From contig DASVDI010000030.1 of NCBI GenBank assembly GCA_036381175.1, positions 12,400 to 76,399 of the forward strand: 64,000 nt of DNA. Direction: 5' to 3'. Under the pieces are notes generated by a model. The model did no database searches. It was not told where the DNA came from and worked only from the letters and a program-made list of their open reading frames with translations. Source of the stretch: JAJUFS01 sp036381175. Lineage in GTDB: Bacteria > Pseudomonadota > Gammaproteobacteria > Natronospirales > JAJUFS01. The position numbers and the translations under genes were made by a program. Shown piece by piece: positions 61,547-64,000 of this stretch (its first letter is position 1; every line of letters begins with the position of its first letter).

Positions 61547-63580
61547 ATGAGCAATCCGCTACTTCTGGCCGACGGCCTTCCCGACTTTGCGGCGATCCGC
61601 CCCGAACACGTCGAACCCGCCATCGATAACATTCTCGCGGAAAACCGCGGCGCGATTGCGAAGCTCCTGGAGCAGTCGCAACCGTTCACCTGGTCGAACC
61701 TCGTCGAGCCGCTCGAAGCGCTGGAGGACCGCCTGAGCCGCGCATGGTCGCCGGTCAGTCATCTCAATTCCGTGGCAAATACGCCGGAGCTTCGCGCCGC
61801 ATACAACGCCTGCCTGCCGAAACTTTCCGATTACGGCACGGAGCTCGGCCACAACCGCGCGCTGTTTGACGCCTACCGTGAAGTGCGTTCGGCGAGCGAT
61901 AGCCTCGACGCCGCGCAAAGAAAAATTCTCGATGATGAAATCCGCGATTTTCATCTCGCCGGTGTCGATCTGCCCGACGACAGGAAATCGCGCTTCAAGG
62001 AAATCCAGCAGGAGCTTTCGCAACTCACCACGAAGTTCGAGGAAAACCTGATCGATGCCGCGGCCGCGTGGCATCTGAAAATTGACGTCGAACACCGGCT
62101 TCGCGGCGTGCCGGCGGATGCGATCGAGCGCGCGCGAAAACTCGCTGAAGAACATGACGCGCAGGGCTGGTGGTTTGCGCTCGATCATCCCGGCTACCAG
62201 GCGATCGTGGTGCACGCCGATGACCGCGAACTGCGCCGCGAAATGTATACCGCGTGGAGCACGCGCGCATCGGACCAGGGCCCGGCGGCGAGCAAGTTCG
62301 ACAACACCGAAATCATGCGACGCATTCTTTCGCTGCGTGCGGAAGAATCGCGCCTGCTCGGCTTCGATAATTTCGCGGAAGTCTCGCTGGCAACGAAAAT
62401 GGCGGAAAGCCCCGCGAGCGTTCTCGAATTCCTGCACGGGCTGGTGGCGCGCGTGCGGCCCGCGGCGCAAGTCGAGTTCGACGAGTTGCGCGAATTCGCG
62501 TCGCGCGAACTTGATCTCGCCGATCTTGCAGCGTGGGACGTGGCGTGGGCGTCGGAGAAACTGCGCAAGGCGCGCTACGACATCAGCCAGGAAGAATTGC
62601 GCCCGTATTTTCCGCTGCCGAAAGTACTCGACGGCCTGTTCGCGATCATCGAAAAACTCTACGGCCTGCGCGTGCGCGAAACCGGGGTTGCTTCAAGCTG
62701 GCATCCGTCCGTTCGCTTTTTCGAAATTCGCAACGCCGATGACACGTTGCGCGGCAGCCTGTACATGGATCTTTACGCGCGGCCACACAAGCGTGGTGGC
62801 GCGTGGATGGACGAAGCACTGAATCGTTTCCGACGCGGCGATGAGCTGCAAAAACCCGTCGCGCACCTGTGCTGCAATTTCGGCGCGCCATCCGGCGACA
62901 AGCCCGCGCTGCTCTCGCACGATGATGTGCAGACGCTGTTCCACGAGTTCGGCCATTGCCTGCATCATCTGGCGACCTGCGTCGATTACCCGGCGGCCGC
63001 CGGCATCAACGGCGTGGAATGGGACGCCGTCGAACTGCCCAGCCAGTTCCATGAGAACTTCACCTGGGATCGCGAAGCGCTGGATTTCATCAGCGGCCAC
63101 GTCGATACCGGCGAGGTGTTGCCGGATGCGCTGCACGAGAAACTGCTCGCCACGCGAAATTTCCACGCCGGCCTTTTCCTGGTGCGCCAGCTCGAGTTCG
63201 CGCTGTTCGACATGAAACTTCACGCCGCCGCGACCATGGATTTCGAATCCGTGCTGCAGGCCGTGCGCAGTGAGGTCACCGTAGTTCCCGTTCCCGCGTT
63301 CAACCGTTTCGCACACGGGTTTTCACACATCTTCGCGGGCGGTTATTCTGCGGGCTACTACAGTTACCTGTGGGCGGAAGTCATGTCGGCGGATGCGTAT
63401 GCCGCGTTCGAGGAAGCGGGATTGTTCGATCGCGCCACCGGCGAACGTTTCCTGCACGCCATCCTCGAAAAAGGCGGCAGCGCGAATGCCGGCGATCTTT
63501 TCCGCGATTTCCGCGGCCGCCCGCCGGTTGATGACGCTTTCCTGCGGCTGCACGGCATCGAGGCGGCGGCGCAAAACTGA
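61547..63580 (+). CDS. prlC: Oligopeptidase A (M3 metallopeptidase)
   Basis: This is a 677-residue zinc peptidase. HEFGH at 466-470 binds zinc with a downstream Glu in GINGVEWDAVELPSQFHENF. RPHKRGGAWMDEALNRFR and FAHGFSHIFAGGYSAGYYSY are further M3 signatures. It degrades short peptides and cleaved signal peptides in the cytoplasm. Full length. The SH3-domain gene follows after 35 bases. Confidence 0.96.
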   Translation: MSNPLLLADGLPDFAAIRPEHVEPAIDNILAENRGAIAKLLEQSQPFTWSNLVEPLEALEDRLSRAWSPVSHLNSVANTPELRAAYNACLPKLSDYGTELGHNRALFDAYREVRSASDSLDAAQRKILDDEIRDFHLAGVDLPDDRKSRFKEIQQELSQLTTKFEENLIDAAAAWHLKIDVEHRLRGVPADAIERARKLAEEHDAQGWWFALDHPGYQAIVVHADDRELRREMYTAWSTRASDQGPAASKFDNTEIMRRILSLRAEESRLLGFDNFAEVSLATKMAESPASVLEFLHGLVARVRPAAQVEFDELREFASRELDLADLAAWDVAWASEKLRKARYDISQEELRPYFPLPKVLDGLFAIIEKLYGLRVRETGVASSWHPSVRFFEIRNADDTLRGSLYMDLYARPHKRGGAWMDEALNRFRRGDELQKPVAHLCCNFGAPSGDKPALLSHDDVQTLFHEFGHCLHHLATCVDYPAAAGINGVEWDAVELPSQFHENFTWDREALDFISGHVDTGEVLPDALHEKLLATRNFHAGLFLVRQLEFALFDMKLHAAATMDFESVLQAVRSEVTVVPVPAFNRFAHGFSHIFAGGYSAGYYSYLWAEVMSADAYAAFEEAGLFDRATGERFLHAILEKGGSANAGDLFRDFRGRPPVDDAFLRLHGIEAAAQN

Positions 63581-63615
63581 CTTGAGAATCCTTGGGAAAT
63601 TCTTGGGGGATTGCC

Positions 63616-64000
63616 GTGCGAAACCTGGCTGGCGCGTTGGTCGTGGCGTTGTTGTTGTCGTCATCGTTTGGATTTGACGTTCAGGCAGTCGAAACGGCTC
63701 CCGCAACAGCGAATCCAGCGCCTGCGACCGAAACCCTTTACCTGCGCGCGCAGGCTTCCATCCCGCTTCTTGCCACACCCTCCGCAACGGCTGTAGCGGT
63801 TCGCCAGATGACTCCGGGCGATGCCGTAACCGTGCTTGGACGCCAGGCCGGTTTCGTGAACGTGCAGACCGCCGACGGCGTGCAAGGCTGGTTGCGCGAG
63901 ACGGACCTGACGGCTGTCGCGCCGCCCGCCGCTCGGGTGGCGGAACTGGAACGTGAGGCCGAACGGCTGCGCGGGGAACTGGCGAGCACGCAGGATTCAC
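63616..64000 (+). CDS. Exported SH3-domain protein, N-terminal part (truncated by window edge)
   Basis: The first 128 residues are present. A signal peptide (NLAGALVVALLLSSSFGFDV, cut near VQAVE) is followed by a bacterial SH3 domain (ETLYLRAQASIPLLATPSAT, VAVRQMTPGDAVTVLGRQAG, VQGWLRETDL) and the start of a coiled coil (VAELEREAERLRGELAST). This is the TIGR04211-type architecture, usually followed by a membrane helix. Start is GTG 63616 with GGGGGA 6 bases upstream. The rest is off the right edge. Confidence 0.8.
   Translation, partial: MRNLAGALVVALLLSSSFGFDVQAVETAPATANPAPATETLYLRAQASIPLLATPSATAVAVRQMTPGDAVTVLGRQAGFVNVQTADGVQGWLRETDLTAVAPPAARVAELEREAERLRGELASTQDS

Overview
The window is a stretch of chromosome from a GC-rich gammaproteobacterium. 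The evidence is the gene order rsmB-fmt-def / LysM-dprA-smg-topA-tsaC-hemF with aroE and a gamma-carbonic anhydrase gene nearby (the arrangement around smf/smg/def/fmt in enteric and related Gammaproteobacteria), UbiD, a split PntAA/PntAB/PntB transhydrogenase, an OxyR with both redox cysteines, lipoproteins and outer-membrane barrels, and REP palindromes with a RAYT transposase. I cannot name a species. No rRNA, tRNA or CRISPR array was seen.

Left part (1-10 kb): accessory DNA. A partial GAF-domain sensor is followed by two paralogous membrane diguanylate cyclases that flank a two-gene winged-helix/nucleotidyltransferase module resembling an AbiE/MenAT-type toxin-antitoxin pair. Next comes an AT-richer island at about 5.5-9.3 kb. 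It holds a phage-style divergent regulator pair with a palindromic operator candidate and a three-gene operon: an unknown protein, a stand-alone RelA/SpoT alarmone synthetase and a DpnII/MboI-like PD-(D/E)XK nuclease. This operon is the best candidate for an undescribed, probably anti-phage, system. An orphan ParA ATPase closes the region.

Middle (10-31 kb): envelope proteins (two small beta-barrels, a CpxP-like lipoprotein, a GlyGly-CTERM-like surface protein with an (EP)18 stalk), a RAYT gene bracketed by inverted REPs, ubiD, the dapF-DUF484-xerC run, fructosamine kinase, a flap-endonuclease homologue, cardiolipin synthase, an HNH nuclease, the pnt operon and a lipoprotein esterase.

Right part (31-64 kb): mostly housekeeping genes. 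priA is preceded by a cluster of DnaA boxes. argS is followed by SPOR and CapA proteins. The divergent def-fmt-rsmB and LysM-dprA-smg-topA-tsaC-hemF blocks follow, then a small kinase with a degenerate DFG motif, tag and oxyR. A sigma/anti-sigma pair lies upstream of an EGKCG-repeat HvfA-like peptide, a likely metal-binding RiPP precursor whose maturase is not in the window. Then come hemB, a PhoU-like/PiT phosphate module overlapping aroE, gor, a LemA-GIDE pair, prlC and a truncated SH3-domain gene at the right edge.
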